Below, piece by piece: positions 1-17,430 of a stretch of 64,000 bases of DNA. Position numbers and translations under genes: made by a program. The stretch lies in the NCBI GenBank assembly GCA_951640195.1, contig OX621163.1, positions 3,100,001 to 3,164,000 on the forward strand, written 5' to 3'. The stretch's first letter is position 1. Every line of letters starts with the position of its first letter. The notes below the pieces were generated by a model, which ran no database searches, was not told where the DNA came from, and saw only the letters and a program-made list of their open reading frames with translations. The stretch comes from Porpolomopsis calyptriformis. Lineage: Eukaryota; Basidiomycota; Agaricomycetes; Agaricales; Hygrophoraceae.

Positions 1-86
1 ATTGCCAAACATAAAGCTTTTTGGTACAGTCTTGGGAGTCCACCCTCGCATTCTCGCTCTCGCGTGAATTCGGTTCACCCGGCCTA

Positions 87-890
87 TCAAAATATACAAC
101 TGCTATTGTCACGAGTGATTCCCTCATTCAAGAACTTCAATAACCCTTCCATGCATTCGAGTTGGGGGTATTCCGGTCCAAAATAGCTCGGTAAGTGGAT
201 TTCCGCCGCGGAAAAGGTGAAAGGGAGGATATCGGCCATCCCATATTCAGCGTTGTTCAACATGACGCCTAATCCGTACGTCATTCCTGAACCTCTCCTT
301 CCTGACTTTCTCCCCTCCTCCGCACTTGTCTTCAAGTGATTGACTATGTCCCGACACTGAACGTTGCCACCCAATTTCTTAATGTGTACCTCGGTCGCTT
401 GAAACATTTTTTCCACATGGGTCGGCGCCGGGCGTAGCTTTAGATGGATACAAAGAGCCTCTCTGTACCCTCGTTCGGGATCATCGTCGATGTCGAGGGC
501 TTCCAAAGCAACAGCTTGGATCATCGCTAGATGTTTGGTGGCAAACGCACGCATGGCTGCGATAACCATCTGACCCGAGTCATGTAGAGAAAGGCTGGGT
601 AGGTCAATGCGTGAACACTCTCGTTTGTGCGTCGATTTCCAAGCCTTATTTTGGCATTCGACGCTCTGCAACCGGCTTGATGAGCCATGGCCAAGGTGGA
701 ATTAGAGGTTTCCACGTACGCAATACATGAATATTTTACATGCTGAACATCTCTGAAGTTTGACGCCCTCGCCCTGAGGCTTGTGGCAATGTTGGCACTC
801 TGTAAGAAGGTGGATGGTGGGATGTACATCGGGCCGTTTGCTCATAAGCGCCGAGGATACGTGGTAAGCGGGGTGAGTTTCAGTGTCCAT
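87..890 (-). CDS. MYND-type zinc-finger protein
   Basis: Two exons on the minus strand, separated by a 54-nt intron (719-666, donor GTACGT, acceptor TTGCAG). Splicing joins CSACKIFMYC to SVECQNKAWKSTHKREC and so completes a MYND finger: CxxC in CQHCHK, CxxC in CSAC, then the Cys and His-Lys-x-x-Cys ligands across the junction. MYND fingers bind zinc and usually mediate protein-protein contacts. The finger lies near the N-terminus, followed by about 175 residues I cannot assign. The start is uncertain: I chose the ATG at 890, but in-frame ATGs also occur at 983 (upstream) and 845 (just before the finger). The partner or target of this protein cannot be read from the sequence. Confidence 0.7.
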
Positions 891-1162
891 GGGATGTTGT
901 GTGAAGCTGAGATGACGGGACAAGCACGAAAGGGTAGATGAGGGCAAGGTTAAGTCGTGGGTGAATCCATGTGCCAAGACCAAAATGTGAAGAACGTTTA
1001 GTCACTGGCATCGTGCATCATCGCTTGTTGGGATGAAAGAGGAGGAAAGCAGAATTTTTTAGAACCACTCACACAGTGGTAAGAGAAATTTGTTACTGAG
1101 ATTCCGTACTCTCGATCGCAAAGAATATTATGAAGCGCGATAAATTACGCAGGGGGGGTACC

Positions 1163-2475
1163 CTAGGGAAAGAAGCCTTTCGATTGGAGGTGCTCCTTAT
1201 GCTCACGACAATGCGCAACCACCTTTTTGTCAACACTCCGACGCCAAATGGGCATAGCAATCTGAATGACAAAAAGACAAGTGTCATTCTCAGTCACATA
1301 AAAATACCGTTCGAGAGAGGACGCACAAAAGCGATACTATCCAAGAAAGCGTCGACGAACCAATTATTATACGGCGCCGCCCCACGAGTTGAAGATCGGA
1401 AGAGACTTGTGATAAAGTCGGCAGTGATATGAACGTCACCTCTTTCGACACCTAAACAGTTATATCATTAAGCACATCCCGAGACGAAAAGAAAGTACGT
1501 GACGGACTTGCCTTTGAAAAGTCCAAGCGCTGCCTGGTCAGCAGTGAGACCATCGTCAGTTTCTTCGATCTCTAACGTGACTTTGGGTTTCGTCTTATTC
1601 TCTTCCTCATATCCTGGCGTAAACATCGTAGGCGGGAAGAAGATATGGACATCGATGCCATAGAGCATGAGCTCCGACTGCAAAGTGTCGGCGAGGCCTT
1701 TGAGTTATGAGACGTCAGTAGCAGGGGGGTGGAAGGTGAATCAGTTCACGAACCTCTAAGAGCATGTTTGGCGGGCGAATAAGACGCGTATCCGATGAAT
1801 GATATGAAGCCTAACGTTGAGGAAACCAACACGATTTTGCCCTTGCGCTGTTCGCGAGCCATTCGCTTTGCTGCAGCCTAACACCAGCCCCCCAGCCCAA
1901 GTCAGTGTGTCGTACGAAACTCGGAAAATGTGCGCGCAAAAAAAAAAAAAAAAAAAAATTCACAAAAGCTGTCCACGCCTGTACCCAATATCCATTAACC
2001 ATCCCTTCCCTCAAGTCTTCCTCACCCATCTCGACAAAAAACATCGGCTTTGAGGAACCGGCGCAGGCAAATACAGCATCCGGGGCACGTTCCTGGTGCG
2101 GTTTGCATGCAGCGTCGAGAGCGGCAGCGGAGGTTTCGGCAGTGTCGAGAGCATAAGAATAAGCCTTCAAGATTTGCTCGCTATTTTTGCGGGATTCCTA
2201 GCGAATGAAGGGAGTGTTAAAAGATGTGTGTACGGGCTAGGGGTAATTTACCTCGAGCTGTGTCAGCGCTTTATTCAACCTATCCTGGTTGCGGGCGACG
2301 ATGGAGACGTGAGCGCCTTTTTGGGTGAGCAAGGTTGCGAGAGAAAGGCCAAGGCCAGTACTACCGCCTGTGATGTATACATGCTAGCGAGAGAGAGATG
2401 AGTTATGTGAAGCTGGAGGATATTTTACTGTAAATTTACCAAGCCTTCAGGATTCCACTTTTTTTGGAAGAACAT
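1163..2475 (-). CDS. TSC10: 3-ketodihydrosphingosine reductase (3-dehydrosphinganine reductase)
   Basis: Short-chain dehydrogenase that reduces 3-ketodihydrosphingosine to dihydrosphingosine with NADPH on the ER membrane, the second step of sphingolipid synthesis. I read seven exons giving 311 codons: 2475-2440, 2383-2252, 2197-1964, 1877-1754, 1697-1512, 1451-1327, 1261-1163. Visible marks are the cofactor loop TGGSTGLGLSLA near residue 17, a cytosolic NAG-equivalent ACAGSS, the catalytic stretch with Ser in VLVSSTLGF and YxxxK in YASYSPAKHALRG, and the family-typical TPGYEEENKTKP. The C-terminus contains PIWRRSVDKK. The intron after 1512 has a GC donor (AAAG then GCAAGT) instead of GT. The intron after 1964 opens with a run of about 19 T. 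The upstream phosphotransferase gene ends only 44 bp before this start codon on the same strand. Confidence 0.93.
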
Positions 2476-2519
2476 ATTCGGAGTAGTTTTCGGGGGTCTG
2501 ATTATTGAATTCTATTTTA

Positions 2520-3493
2520 TCAAATTATGCACCCAGTCGCTTCATATTGGTTGAATGCCTCTAATTGTTCACTGTACGGTGGAACAAACATATCAATGTG
2601 ATCTTTCCAATCATCAGCTTTCGTCCAATCCACTGTCCAAAATGCCTTAATGGATTCCCAAAACTCGGGATACCACCCACTTTGCTGCCAGTCAATGACT
2701 CCCAAAACCTCGTCGCTTGTGGCAGAGATCATGATGTTGCCAGGGTGTAAGTCAGCATGCGTGAAGATGATCGAGGTCGCGGCTGAGAACGCGGTGCGGA
2801 GAGTTTGGAAAAATAGATGGTCCGGATATCCTGGAATATTTTTACCGAGCGCCAACAACGCGTCGTTAAACGCTTCAACGGAGCTGAACGGGCCAAGAGG
2901 GTCGTCTCGACCGTCCCACACGTGTTCGTATACCCGTCCACGATGGATACCGCCTAATAACGATGGTCAGGAAATATAAGGGTAGTGTGTGATCGAGGCT
3001 GACCAATATACACATTTGCAGGATCCTGTTTCATGTGTCTCATCGACTCAACCATGAGATTCAACTGGTTTACTACCGCCAGTTTCTCGGGAGGGGCGAG
3101 CGAAGGCCATCGCGTCTTTAATGTGACGCCTTTGATGTATTCCATGTAGATGAACCTCTCGCCATCGTTCACGCACCAGCCATATACTTTCGGAACCCGC
3201 ATGCTCGTCGCGCGGGAGAGCAGCCAAAGCGTCTGCCCCTCCGAGACAGGCGTGCTAGAAGTATTGCCATATTTGACGACGAGGTCAAGTGCTGGGAACC
3301 ATACAACACGCTGCGTCCCCCAACTGTTCTCCTTGAGAACGACGATGTGGTCCGCCCGGGCTTGGCGGATTTCGGCAGGGGAAGGCAGAGGTTTAGTTTG
3401 AGTCCAATTGTCGAAAAATTCAGTGGCACCGTTTGGAATGGAGGATTCGTCAACAACGTCGTTTGGACACGCCGCGGAGAGTATGAATGACAT
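2520..3493 (-). CDS. Aminoglycoside-phosphotransferase-family (APH) kinase-like protein
   Basis: Two exons (3493-3004 and 2953-2520; donor GTCAGC, acceptor TTAG). The protein has the APH/choline-kinase fold signature: a Brenner-type catalytic loop FTHADLHPGNIM, with the catalytic Asp and metal-binding Asn, followed by a DFG-equivalent in GVIDWQQSGWYPEFWE. An N-lobe Lys lies in LVVKYGN. This family is large in agaricomycetes and its small-molecule substrates are mostly unknown, so no substrate is assigned. Antibiotic resistance should not be inferred from the family name. The gene is followed closely (44 bp) by the TSC10 homologue on the same strand. Confidence 0.85.
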
Positions 3494-3579
3494 ATTTAGT
3501 CGGAGAATGAATTGAGAGTGCCGAGTTTGGGCTCTATCACACAGGGGTATGAGTGCTTAAACTGGTATATGGGACTCAA

Positions 3580-5932
3580 TTACTCTTCTACAGTAACCAC
3601 TTTACCCTCCCTTTCCACACCTATTCCTGTAAAACCCAGCCCCACTGCTGAGCTACTCACCTGTTCTTTCTTCCTCTCCTTCTCTCCATCACTTTCATCC
3701 TTCTCATCTCGCTTCCTCCCCTTCCTCCTCCTCCTCTCCGTCTTCCTCCCCCTTCTTTCAGCGGCGGCATCCTTTCTGGTTCTAAGCTCTCTCACATCCC
3801 TCAAGCTCACACCATTCAAACCAAGCCGCACCCCAGCACCCATTTCCCTCTCCCTCTCCCTTCCCCCAAGTTCTGCGCCATATTTCCTCAACGTGTTCAC
3901 GATCATCGCAAAGTACACCATCCCGAGACCAAAGAGCGCCGTGATGGTGATCCGCACGGCGAGCGCGGCGTCGGGTGACAAAGGAGGGCGGCCGGGCGGG
4001 TCAGGAGGATCGTGGGTCGAACCTGTACGCCAGACAAATGAGAGGATGGAAACGATGAAGAAAATCATGGACCTGAATCAAATGCTACAGCGTTAGTCTG
4101 TACTCTAGCAAATATAGAAAGATGGATGGTATCACCAGGCTAGCCATACCGCAGGCATTGCCAAGAGCACCCAGACGTTCCACAGCATCGACGCGTTTCC
4201 TTTCCTTGCCTCCTGGATAATGTAGTTAATTCATCTACCTTTATTTCGTTTATAAAAACAAATCCGTACCTCGGCCCATCTGGACGCCTTGTACATGCTC
4301 CTCATCGTTCCGAATCTCACAATATAAATACATCCATACGACAAACTCATCAAAGCACATATCAGGGAAACCAATGCAGAACTACGCGTGAGGGGGTCGT
4401 CAACGGCCGTCGGGACTTGCAACATGGTAAGGATCGCACTGTCATAAGTTGTCAATCTTCCCAAGGATGCTCGTCGACTAGAATACTACTCACGACAACA
4501 GCAAAGCCGAAACGAGATTTAGTGTCTTCCACTCCCTTAATAAACTGTCTATGAACATCTCCCACGAGTTCTTGAACCGCGCCAGAGCAGGGGACACGGC
4601 TGGCGGGTTCCAGTTTTCCGGGAAGGGAAGCACAGCAAGGGGTGCGCCTGATCCCTGCATCTCAGACCCGACTGTCGAGCCGTTGGCGAAACTGTTTGAA
4701 TATATCCCCATCCCTGTACCCCCGGTGACATGAGTAGGCACATAGTCCATGAACACACCCATCGAACACGCGTCGATCATCTTCTGAATATCAGGGCGGC
4801 TAACCTCTGCATCTTCGAATATACGAGCGACACGCGAGAAGTAGAGTGATGGGAGACGGAGGAGGACGTGCAGGTAAACTTGGCTGGGGAGGATGTCGGT
4901 TAAGAAATGGCTACACGAAGTGAACATGGAGCGTAGAGACCAAGAAGGCAAGGAGAGGGAGACGGGGAGTGGGAGGCAAATCATTGTATTTCCAGAGGGA
5001 CTTGGTGCTTGGGTTAAGTCCTGATTTAGGAGTGCGGGCTCAGGGACGTCGTGTTTTTTGGACAAAAAAGGAAAAGGAAAATGTAGCTTGAAAGGGTTTA
5101 TGGGCACAAATGGTTCTTCCCGGTAATGGCCCCGATAGAAACCGGCGGATAGTTGCTGAAGAAAACGCATTGGGGAGGGACCGCGGGATGGAGAGCGGGA
5201 TTGAGATGGAAGAGAATCTACGCTATCTCTGTATGACCTATCGAGGGTCGCATGGAGTCCAGATGAACGGGTTGCGGAATCGCTCCTCCTGTGGATGCGC
5301 GAAAGTGCTACGAGCGCGATAAGGTCGTTAGTCCCCCCTTTGTTTTGTCGGTGGTTGGAATACACACCATTTCGGACACCGCGAAGGGCGGGAAGGGAAA
5401 GCCGGTCACTTTCGCCTGGGGTTTCCGTACCGAATGTACCATCCGATGCGTTTGCGCGTGGATAGTTATTAATAATATTGCCAGTGATGGAGTTGGGTCG
5501 TGTGCGGAATCGGTTCGGGCTGGGGGAGTGAGAATCGGGTATGGATGGCATCGTTTCAAGACTGCGACGTGTGGTTTGTCGCATGGGAGGGGAAGAGGGT
5601 GGAAGGGCGGAGAGCTTGTCTGAACTTGTCAAATCAGATGCAGCGGTTACTTGTGAGTCTTGAGAGTGAGATGGACAATGAGGGTATTATTTATACTGAT
5701 ATTGCAACAAAAACTCTGATATGAAAGCAAACATACGCGTACCTGGGCTGGATTTCAAGAGTTCCTCGGGTGAGGCAGGGAATGGCAGAGAATTCAGACC
5801 GGGAGAGGCTAGGGGGGGATCACCCGATTGAATATTAGGGTGACTACCCATTGAGTGGCCAGGAATTGACATTTCAGAGTCGTAACGGTCGGGCATGAGG
5901 AAGAGCAGTAGCGATCGCGCCAAGTTGCCCAT
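3580..5932 (-). CDS. Conserved multi-span membrane protein of unknown function
   Basis: Five exons by splice-phase reading: 5932-5743, 5649-4494, 4438-4270, 4212-4136, 4072-3580. The first two exons encode a Ser/Pro-rich N-terminus of over 350 residues, probably cytosolic. The core has hydrophobic segments near LNLVSALLLSAILTM, ALVSLICALMSLSYGCIYIV, WVLLAMPAVWLAWSMIFFIV and ITALFGLGMVYFAMIV. The tail is strongly basic and charged (RRGRKTERRRRKGRKR). I recognise the core as a protein conserved in agaricomycetes, but no function is known to me. The start is the first ATG of the open frame (5932); MPDRYDSEM a few codons downstream is an alternative. It is divergent from the YTA7 homologue. Confidence 0.75.
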
Positions 5933-6456
5933 ATGGGATTACATCACGTGACATGTGTGACAAGGTTACGTCGGCTGTTGCCGAAAGGCTCTTCCCAACG
6001 ATGGCGAGGATTATTTAGAAAAAAAAAATAGAAAGCGATGAAAAAAAAGGCGAAGGAGAATCCTCGTTTTTGAACTTCGACCATCACAATCACCCCCTGC
6101 AAATTGCAGTCACACTTTTTGCACTGGAAATTCTGGAAACTAAACCTCCTGGGCAGTTCATCCAGGTAGTTCAATGAATCTCTCACATCCAGTTCAGCGA
6201 CTCGGACGATTCCAAGTTGGTTGTGTTGCATGCCATGGGTCGATGGGTGTAACCGAAAATGAAACCTTGGCGGAGGAAGCCACCCTTTTGAAAGACCTCC
6301 AACCAAACACAGACAAACAAAGGAGCAGCTAAACCATAGCCACAGCATCCACTTGCTCATCGTCGAGCATGTCCTGGACGGACTCTCCATAAAAAAAAAT
6401 ATCCCAATTATCTCTGGGGGTAGTGTGCCGTTCGCAAGACCCGTCAACTCTATTCT
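5933..6456. promoter_or_regulatory. Shared intergenic region between two divergent genes
   Basis: About 520 bp separating the start codons of the membrane protein (minus) and the YTA7 homologue (plus). It should hold both promoters. It contains a minus-strand open frame starting at 6516 that overlaps the YTA7 start, which I regard as spurious. No convincing TATA box or known operator was found. Confidence 0.4.
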
Positions 6457-11236
<4,780 letters not shown>

Positions 11237-11536
11237 GGAACACCTCTGGACCTCCCTTTCGATGTCTGTATTACTACTGACAATCTACCTTGTAACTGTA
11301 ATTCCCGTAATGTTCAATTTTTATTTTTATCTTGCGTTATAGCGTGGATCCTGCAGAAGTGCCTCCACTTTGACAAAAATCTACATTGTGAGCACTGTAT
11401 CTAAGTACGCTACCCAATTCGACTTGGATGCTCAGTACTCCGTGCTCGACTGGTGCCATTAGGGCAGTAAGCCCATTGAGACCAAGTCTTATTTGTTACA
11501 TATGTGCTTGGTGCCAAAGACGGTTGAGTTCTGGCA
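11237..11536. other. Convergent intergenic region
   Basis: The 300 bp between the 3' ends of the YTA7 homologue (plus) and the RNA14 homologue (minus). It should hold both 3' UTRs; AT-rich stretches near 11,310-11,340 are the only notable feature. No gene seen. Confidence 0.5.
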
Positions 11537-14500
11537 CTAGTATCGCCTGGCTCCACGCCCACCTCCAGGTCCTTGATAGGGCCCGTAATCTGGCGGTGGC
11601 CGACCTAACACGAAAAAAAGACCGTCAAGAGAGTACTAGTTTTAAGTCCAAAAAGTCTTGCTTACCTCCTCGAGGCGCCACAGGAGGTGGGGATTTCGGT
11701 CTGACACCGCTGCTGCTTGGGATCACCGCGCTTCGCAAAAGGATCATCAAATCATCAGTCCGAAATACGGGGCCTGCACAACAAAAAAGTTTCCAGGTAG
11801 GTAACCCACATGAACACCCCCACGAGAGGACCGCTCACTCACCATCAAAAACAGAAGACGACGGAAGCTGCCCAACAAACCACGAGATGACGGCAGGTAT
11901 CGCAGGTACTTTCTCCTCGTCCTTGTCCCTCTCCATTCTGCGCGGTGGAGGCGGTCCATCCCGGTCTCGCTCGCGTTCCCAGGGAGATGGGGGACTCACG
12001 AACCGACGTCGGGGAGGTCCATCCCACCTGTCTCTATGACTATCTCTCATGGGTGACATTGGGCGGGGGCGTTTATGCGGAGGCCCGTAATCGCCACCTG
12101 ACCGAGACTCCTCACGTTTTCTATGTTCTGGGGACGGCGGTCTCTTCGTCATCGTCATCGGGGGAGTAGGCTGGCTGCTATTGATCAAGAGGGAGTTCTG
12201 TGTGTCGGTGCGTACGAGAGCCCCTCCGTTAGTTTGGCCTGGGGACGAAGAGTGGCGGGCCATTGCAAAGCCCAGATCTCGTGCTGCGATAGCATCCGTG
12301 CCCAAATAGGTGTGACGTTGTGCAAACCGTTTGATGGGTGGTTCTATAAAATGGAGAAATGCCCTGAGTGAGATATGTTTGATTAAGTGAATGCTACAAA
12401 CCGGAAGGATATGCTTCTGCAATGCGCTTTTCCAACTTTTGCGAAGCCTCCAAGTCTCCGTATTGGTACTCGTATCGGGCCCATCGCTCCCACAAGGGGC
12501 GGCCACGGTCAGGAGGGAAGGTGGTGATTACGCGCTCAAAGAGTGCCCGGGCATCTGACACATGTTTTAAATTAGCGAGCGTTGTCAAATGTAAGGCCAG
12601 ACCACCCACTATTCTCGTCATTAACAGAAATCAAGAAAGCCAGGTAGCGTAAAACATAATCAACTTCGTCGTTGAATATCTCCATCCCCTTCTCAAAGAT
12701 TCGACCAGCAACATCTGTCGATTTCGTGCAATGATACTCAAGCAATGCTAAAATCGCCGGTAAGTCTGCAGTCAAAAGCTGCAAGTGGTTTGGCGTTTTC
12801 ATACCTGCTGCCTCGTAAATCTCCCAAGTAATATATCGATCCCTTCGTCCCTTGGCAAACAGTATTCGGGATGACTGGAGGCCTTCCGCTCGCATACCAA
12901 AACGAAGATACATAATCCACACAAGAGTATATTCAGTCTTTCGTTCCGTAAGTTCTTTTGTCTTTGGCGCCTTGTCGTCGGATGATTGTGTCGCAAATGA
13001 AGAGTTATTTGAGTTCACACCAGTTTCAGTCGTGGGTGGTGCCACAGGCGTGGTGGTATTTGTGACCGCTGTGGTGACACCGGATGCAAGGGTTGAGAGG
13101 GACGACTGGGCTGATTGGATTCGTTTTTCCCGTGCTTCGAGATCGGCGCGAAGGCCAGAAAGGAAGTTTTCATAAGTCGCGTGAACATCGGCATAGTCCT
13201 TCTTGGCTTCCTGATGTTCCGCATACGCAAAATTAAGAAGGAAACTGAGAGACAAGGAATAAGAACAGATTCAGACTACCGGGTTGGAACATGCCTCAAC
13301 GGATTTGCCTCTATTCCTGCTTTGAGAATTGCAAAAGCTTCGTCTTGTTTTCCGACGCTCTGGGTCCATACGTAAGCCATATACCTGTTGAAGATGAATG
13401 GCTGGGTTTCGGGAAGAAGGATCGAATTCACCATATCTCTCCATAGAACCTCATTCGAACAAGGGCTTTGCGGTAAACTCCTTGCACTCTGGAAACGAGC
13501 GAAGCCTTGTCCTTCTCCTCGATCTCAAGGGGATTGCTCTCCTCCCACTTGAGGTATGTCTTCCATGCACCAACAAGGGCCCTCTCGGGTGGGTTGAAGG
13601 TCGGTAGGGAGGGCAAGAACAAGAATGGTCGAGTAGTTGACGACTGTGGGAGGGGAGGGAAGAGCGGGCCAAGGTGTTTCTGCAGCTGACGGAGGACTGT
13701 TCGCGCTTGCATGTACGCGGGTGAAAGGTCGGCCATGAACTTTTTCGCCTGTAAGCAGGTATTAGTGACGCTACCCACAGACACAAGCTAGATTACTTGC
13801 CGTAATTTTGTTCAGACCAGTTTCGAATGCCTCGAGCTCCTGCCACAACCTCTCCACGTTCTCCAATGGGATTTGAACAGCACGGTGATACGCTTTACGG
13901 ATTGCATCCATCTTCTGTTGTTCTTCCCATGTGTTCGAGCACTAGGGAGAGGATGATTTAAAAGTATGATTGAAGTTGATTGCGCATAAGAATTGATTGA
14001 CAAGAGAAGCATACCTCTCCGGCTTTCAAGAATTGAATGTAATCATTCCATATATCTCCACTGTCCTTATCTTGACTTATACGATTCAAAGCAAACTCGT
14101 ATGCCTGGCGCACCGTATCGCGTGCTATGGGCCCGTAATTCACGCGTCTGCTGCGGGTTAAATAAGGTCGACAAGCAATGACCTGAACTCACTGACCTGA
14201 CGTACGTGAGATAGAACTTCCACAGGTCAACAGAATGTGACGTCCTGAAAAACCGATGGAACAACGATTCCGCAAACTTGAAGGATCCGGGGTTCAACAA
14301 ATGGGTTAGATACGCAATCTGCGCCGAAGACTGCAAGGTACAACGTAGTATGTCAGAAAGGAAGTACTAGAGCGGTTGACCCCATACTGTGTTGGGATAC
14401 ATTGCAAGGAGTGCTTCATATGTATCCTTTATTCTATCAATCAAGCCACTGTTTTCGGCCATTTCGACCAGTCTTCTCCAACCGTCTGGGTCATGCGGAT

Positions 14501-14702
14501 GTTCTTTCAGCTGGATTCGTAGCAAGTCCCACTCTGACGGCGGCTCTTGAGCTTCCTCTTGAGGTTCTTTTGTGTCGGTCTGTTGCGAGGCGTTGAGTTG
14601 TTGGAGAGCATTTAGGATTTCTTCAGTCGGTACAGTTTTCTCTTCAATCACTTCGGCAGGATTTTCAGAAGGTTCTGGTGGTGGTTGTGGTGGTTCGGAC
14701 AT
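11537..14702 (-). CDS. RNA14: mRNA 3'-end-processing protein Rna14/CstF77 (HAT repeats)
   Basis: Scaffold of cleavage factor IA/CstF in pre-mRNA cleavage and polyadenylation, nuclear. It begins with an acidic Pro/Gln-rich segment ([15 protein letters not shown]) and then a chain of HAT half-repeats, e.g. [52 protein letters not shown] and [15 protein letters not shown], interrupted by many short introns (first exon 14702-14388, second from 14330). The C-terminal part has [20 protein letters not shown] followed by an Arg/Asp/Pro-rich tail ([16 protein letters not shown]), the conserved monkeytail-like segment [16 protein letters not shown], and a Gly/Arg end ([11 protein letters not shown]). 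The last exon begins after TGTTAG near 11,608 and stops at 11,537. It shares a 118-bp divergent promoter region with the ENGase gene. An HRP1 homologue, another 3'-processing factor, lies 3 kb away. Confidence 0.92.
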
Positions 14703-14820
14703 GAGAATCGCTCGTTCTGTTCAAATCCGCAATGGTCAACGTTGAAGATGGTCACGGTCTTGTTGAAGGCTTTTGGACTGTTCCCACGCGCTTACCCCAG
14801 CGAATATCGTCAGGAGCAGA
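14703..14820. promoter_or_regulatory. Short divergent promoter region RNA14/ENGase
   Basis: Only 118 bp separate the two start codons (14702 minus, 14821 plus), so the genes probably share a bidirectional promoter. No TATA box was recognised. If the ENGase start is the upstream in-frame ATG at 14773 the gap shrinks to 70 bp. Confidence 0.45.
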
Positions 14821-17430
14821 ATGCCTTTGTCTACTGGCTCAAGATTAAGGCCCGACGATGTTCGTTACTTTGATTCGTTGGACGAACTTGATCATTGGGC
14901 AGCCACCCCATCGGCAAAGTTGAGAGGAATCTTGGAATACCGCCCTCGTCATCCAGTACACATTCTAAAGAATGGTCAACAGGGAAAGCTTTTGGTAAGG
15001 GTACACGAGCTTTCGAGGTTTCTTTTTAATAACCATCCCGCAAAAGGTATGCCACGACTATAAGGTACATCGTGCCTAAATGATTAACGAAGATCCGTCG
15101 CCAAATGACTCCGACTGACTCGACCAGGGTGGTTACACGGAAAACCCGTTCGGCCTATCGTATACCTTCAATTTTTGGTCATTGACCGACACGTTCGTTT
15201 AGTACGTTACGTGCTAAATTTATCGTCGATTTTTTTTACATCACATCTTGCATTAGCTTTTCTCACCATCGTGTTACAATCCCTCCGCCCGGATGGATCA
15301 CAGCTGCTCACCGACAGGGAACCAGAGTATTGGGAACTTTGTGTGCATGCTTCTACCGCCATATGTTGCAATTCTCTGACCCAGTTTGTCTAAGAATATT
15401 CGAAGACTCCGGAAAGATGGATTGCCTTCGCCTACTTGTTGGCAAACTTCCAAAGTCAAAGACTGGGCCAGCATTGCCCTCTTCCCGACAGTCCATCCCG
15501 CTCTCTTCGCACTACGCACGTTTATTAGCCGATCTTGCTCATCTACGTGGCTTCGATGGATATCTGCTAAATTTTGAATGTCAACTCGACGGAGGAATGA
15601 GTCAGACTAAAGCCCTGGCTGGATGGATCACGCTACTACAGTCAGAACTGCTGGAAAAAGTGGGCCCCCACGCTCAGGCTATCTGGTTTGGCTCATAACC
15701 AAGTGCGCGGCCAACGACCTAAACTTCCGTTCTGTAGGTACGACAGCGTGATTTTTACAGGAATGCTGCAATGGCAAGATCGGCTTGACAGTTACAATTT
15801 ACCATTCTTTTTGGCTTCCTCAGCCTTCTTCACCAATTATACCGTAAGCATCAAAGTTCTTCCCTTTCACCTCCAACATCAATCTTTCAACCAGTGGCCC
15901 CGTCATTATCCCTCCCTTGTTGCTCAATATTTCCTCAGTTTAGACCCAAGAATCATTGGTGGTGATTCGAGAACAAACGGAAAGTCTCTCAGCGACATCT
16001 TTATGGGCGTCGATGTATGGGGACGTGGCTCTCACGGCGGTGGCGGCTTTGGCTCATACCAGGCCATCGAACACGTCGCTCCAGATTCTTCGGGGCTTAG
16101 TGTAGCCCTTTTTGGACAGGGTTGGACTTGGGAAAGCGAGCAAGATAAGCCAGGGTGGACATGGGAAGAATGGTGGGATTATGAGAGAAAATTATGGGTA
16201 GGATCGACGTCGGAGCCGATCCATGTTCCCGACGCTCCCCGACGCGTCGGAGAGCCAGAGTGTATTCATGGACCCTTCATGCCTATCAGCGCATTCTTCC
16301 CAGGACACCCTCCCCCTAATCCGGCAGATCTCTCATTTTACACCACGTTTTGCATGGGGGTTGGACGAGCGTGGTTTGTGGATGGTGTAAAGGTAATGCA
16401 AAGCGAGAATGGGTGGACCGATCTAGATAAGCAGTGTTCGATCGGTGATATGGCGTGGCCGCGTCCAAGTCTGACATGCGAAGAGGGAGACATCTGGCCT
16501 GAGGATCTCCCTGATACATCCGCTGCAATTTATCTAGCTGACGCGTGGAATGGAGGGTGTTCTTTGCGACTGGGTATTTCCAGCGTTGGATTCCGGGATG
16601 AGGATGCGGTGTTCCGATGCTTCTGGTTGCCCATACAGTCATTAAGTATCACGGTACAGCAGCCATATGAAGCTAGCGCCATCTTCAAACTAGACCCGAG
16701 CGTTCAGATTGACATTGAGGTCGGTCTATCCGTCAAAGTGCTTTCTGGAGTTCCTGGTCAAACTATCAATGTGGCCGACGTAACCCACGACACCCTTCCA
16801 GGAGGATGGACCCGGTTATCTATCCGATTCTCCTTGTCTGCCGAGTGGTCTGATCTCAGTGACGTCGGTGTAGATGCCTTGGCAGCTATTGGGCTTATCG
16901 TGGGCTTCGCACTCGAAGCACCCACCCAACCATTCAATTTCTCAATCCTTCTGGGCCAGCTCAATGTCTTTGCGGCTTCCCCACCACAAGCCACTGCTTA
17001 TGATCCCATAATTGTTTGGGCAGATTTTCAACCGCCGTCGGGCGACCCTACCCCCGGCAGAATTTCTGGCATCTTAACATGGGATACGGCGGTCGTTTTA
17101 GCGACTTCAGCAACAGTCACCGTTACTTCACCAGATGACCCTATTCCCGTATGGACGGTGGACACATCTGAGCGGTGGTTCCCGAAGTATCTCTATTTCA
17201 ATATTTACGCTCAAGCCCACTCGTCCGACATCCACGTTTCTACTCCAGAAGAAGCGACATGGATTGGCACGACTGGGTGGGAAGGCGAAGGTAATATGTT
17301 TGTATTTGATGTTCCTCTTCCGCAAGAGGCAACAGAGGCAAAGTCAATTCGATTTTTCATCCAGGGTGTCACCGACCACGGTGTGGTTTTGCCGTGGCAA
17401 CAATGCATCTTCGTCGATACCAGCATGTAG
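14821..17430 (+). CDS. ENGASE: Cytosolic endo-beta-N-acetylglucosaminidase, GH85
   Basis: Cleaves the chitobiose core of N-glycans, releasing oligosaccharide and leaving one GlcNAc; it normally acts in the cytosol on glycans from misfolded glycoproteins. Seven exons join in phase to 760 residues: 14821-14994, 15047-15064 (an 18-nt exon), 15128-15201, 15257-15340, 15395-15685, 15738-15843, 15895-17430. Family marks are GGYTENPFGLSYTFNFW, FSHHRVTIPPPGW, the catalytic N-x-E pair in FDGYLLNFE, WYDSVIFTGMLQWQ, and FFTNYT followed by SLDPRIIGG. The C-terminal half is beta-rich, as in the family. No signal peptide is visible, which agrees with a cytosolic enzyme. The ATG at 14821 was preferred to 14773 because homologues begin shortly before the YFDSLDELDHW segment. 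Confidence 0.93.

Noticed and set aside
1940..1958. Run of about 19 A as a poly-A tail of a retrocopy
   Set aside because: It lies inside an intron of the TSC10 homologue on the opposite strand with no retrocopy body or target duplication next to it.
2520..3493. APH-family gene as an antibiotic-resistance gene
   Set aside because: The fold family is large in fungi with unrelated substrates; nothing in the sequence points to aminoglycosides.
3512..4096. 194-codon plus-strand frame rich in Ser/Leu/Phe
   Set aside because: It is antisense to the basic tail and membrane segments of the conserved membrane protein, whose exons splice in phase on the minus strand.
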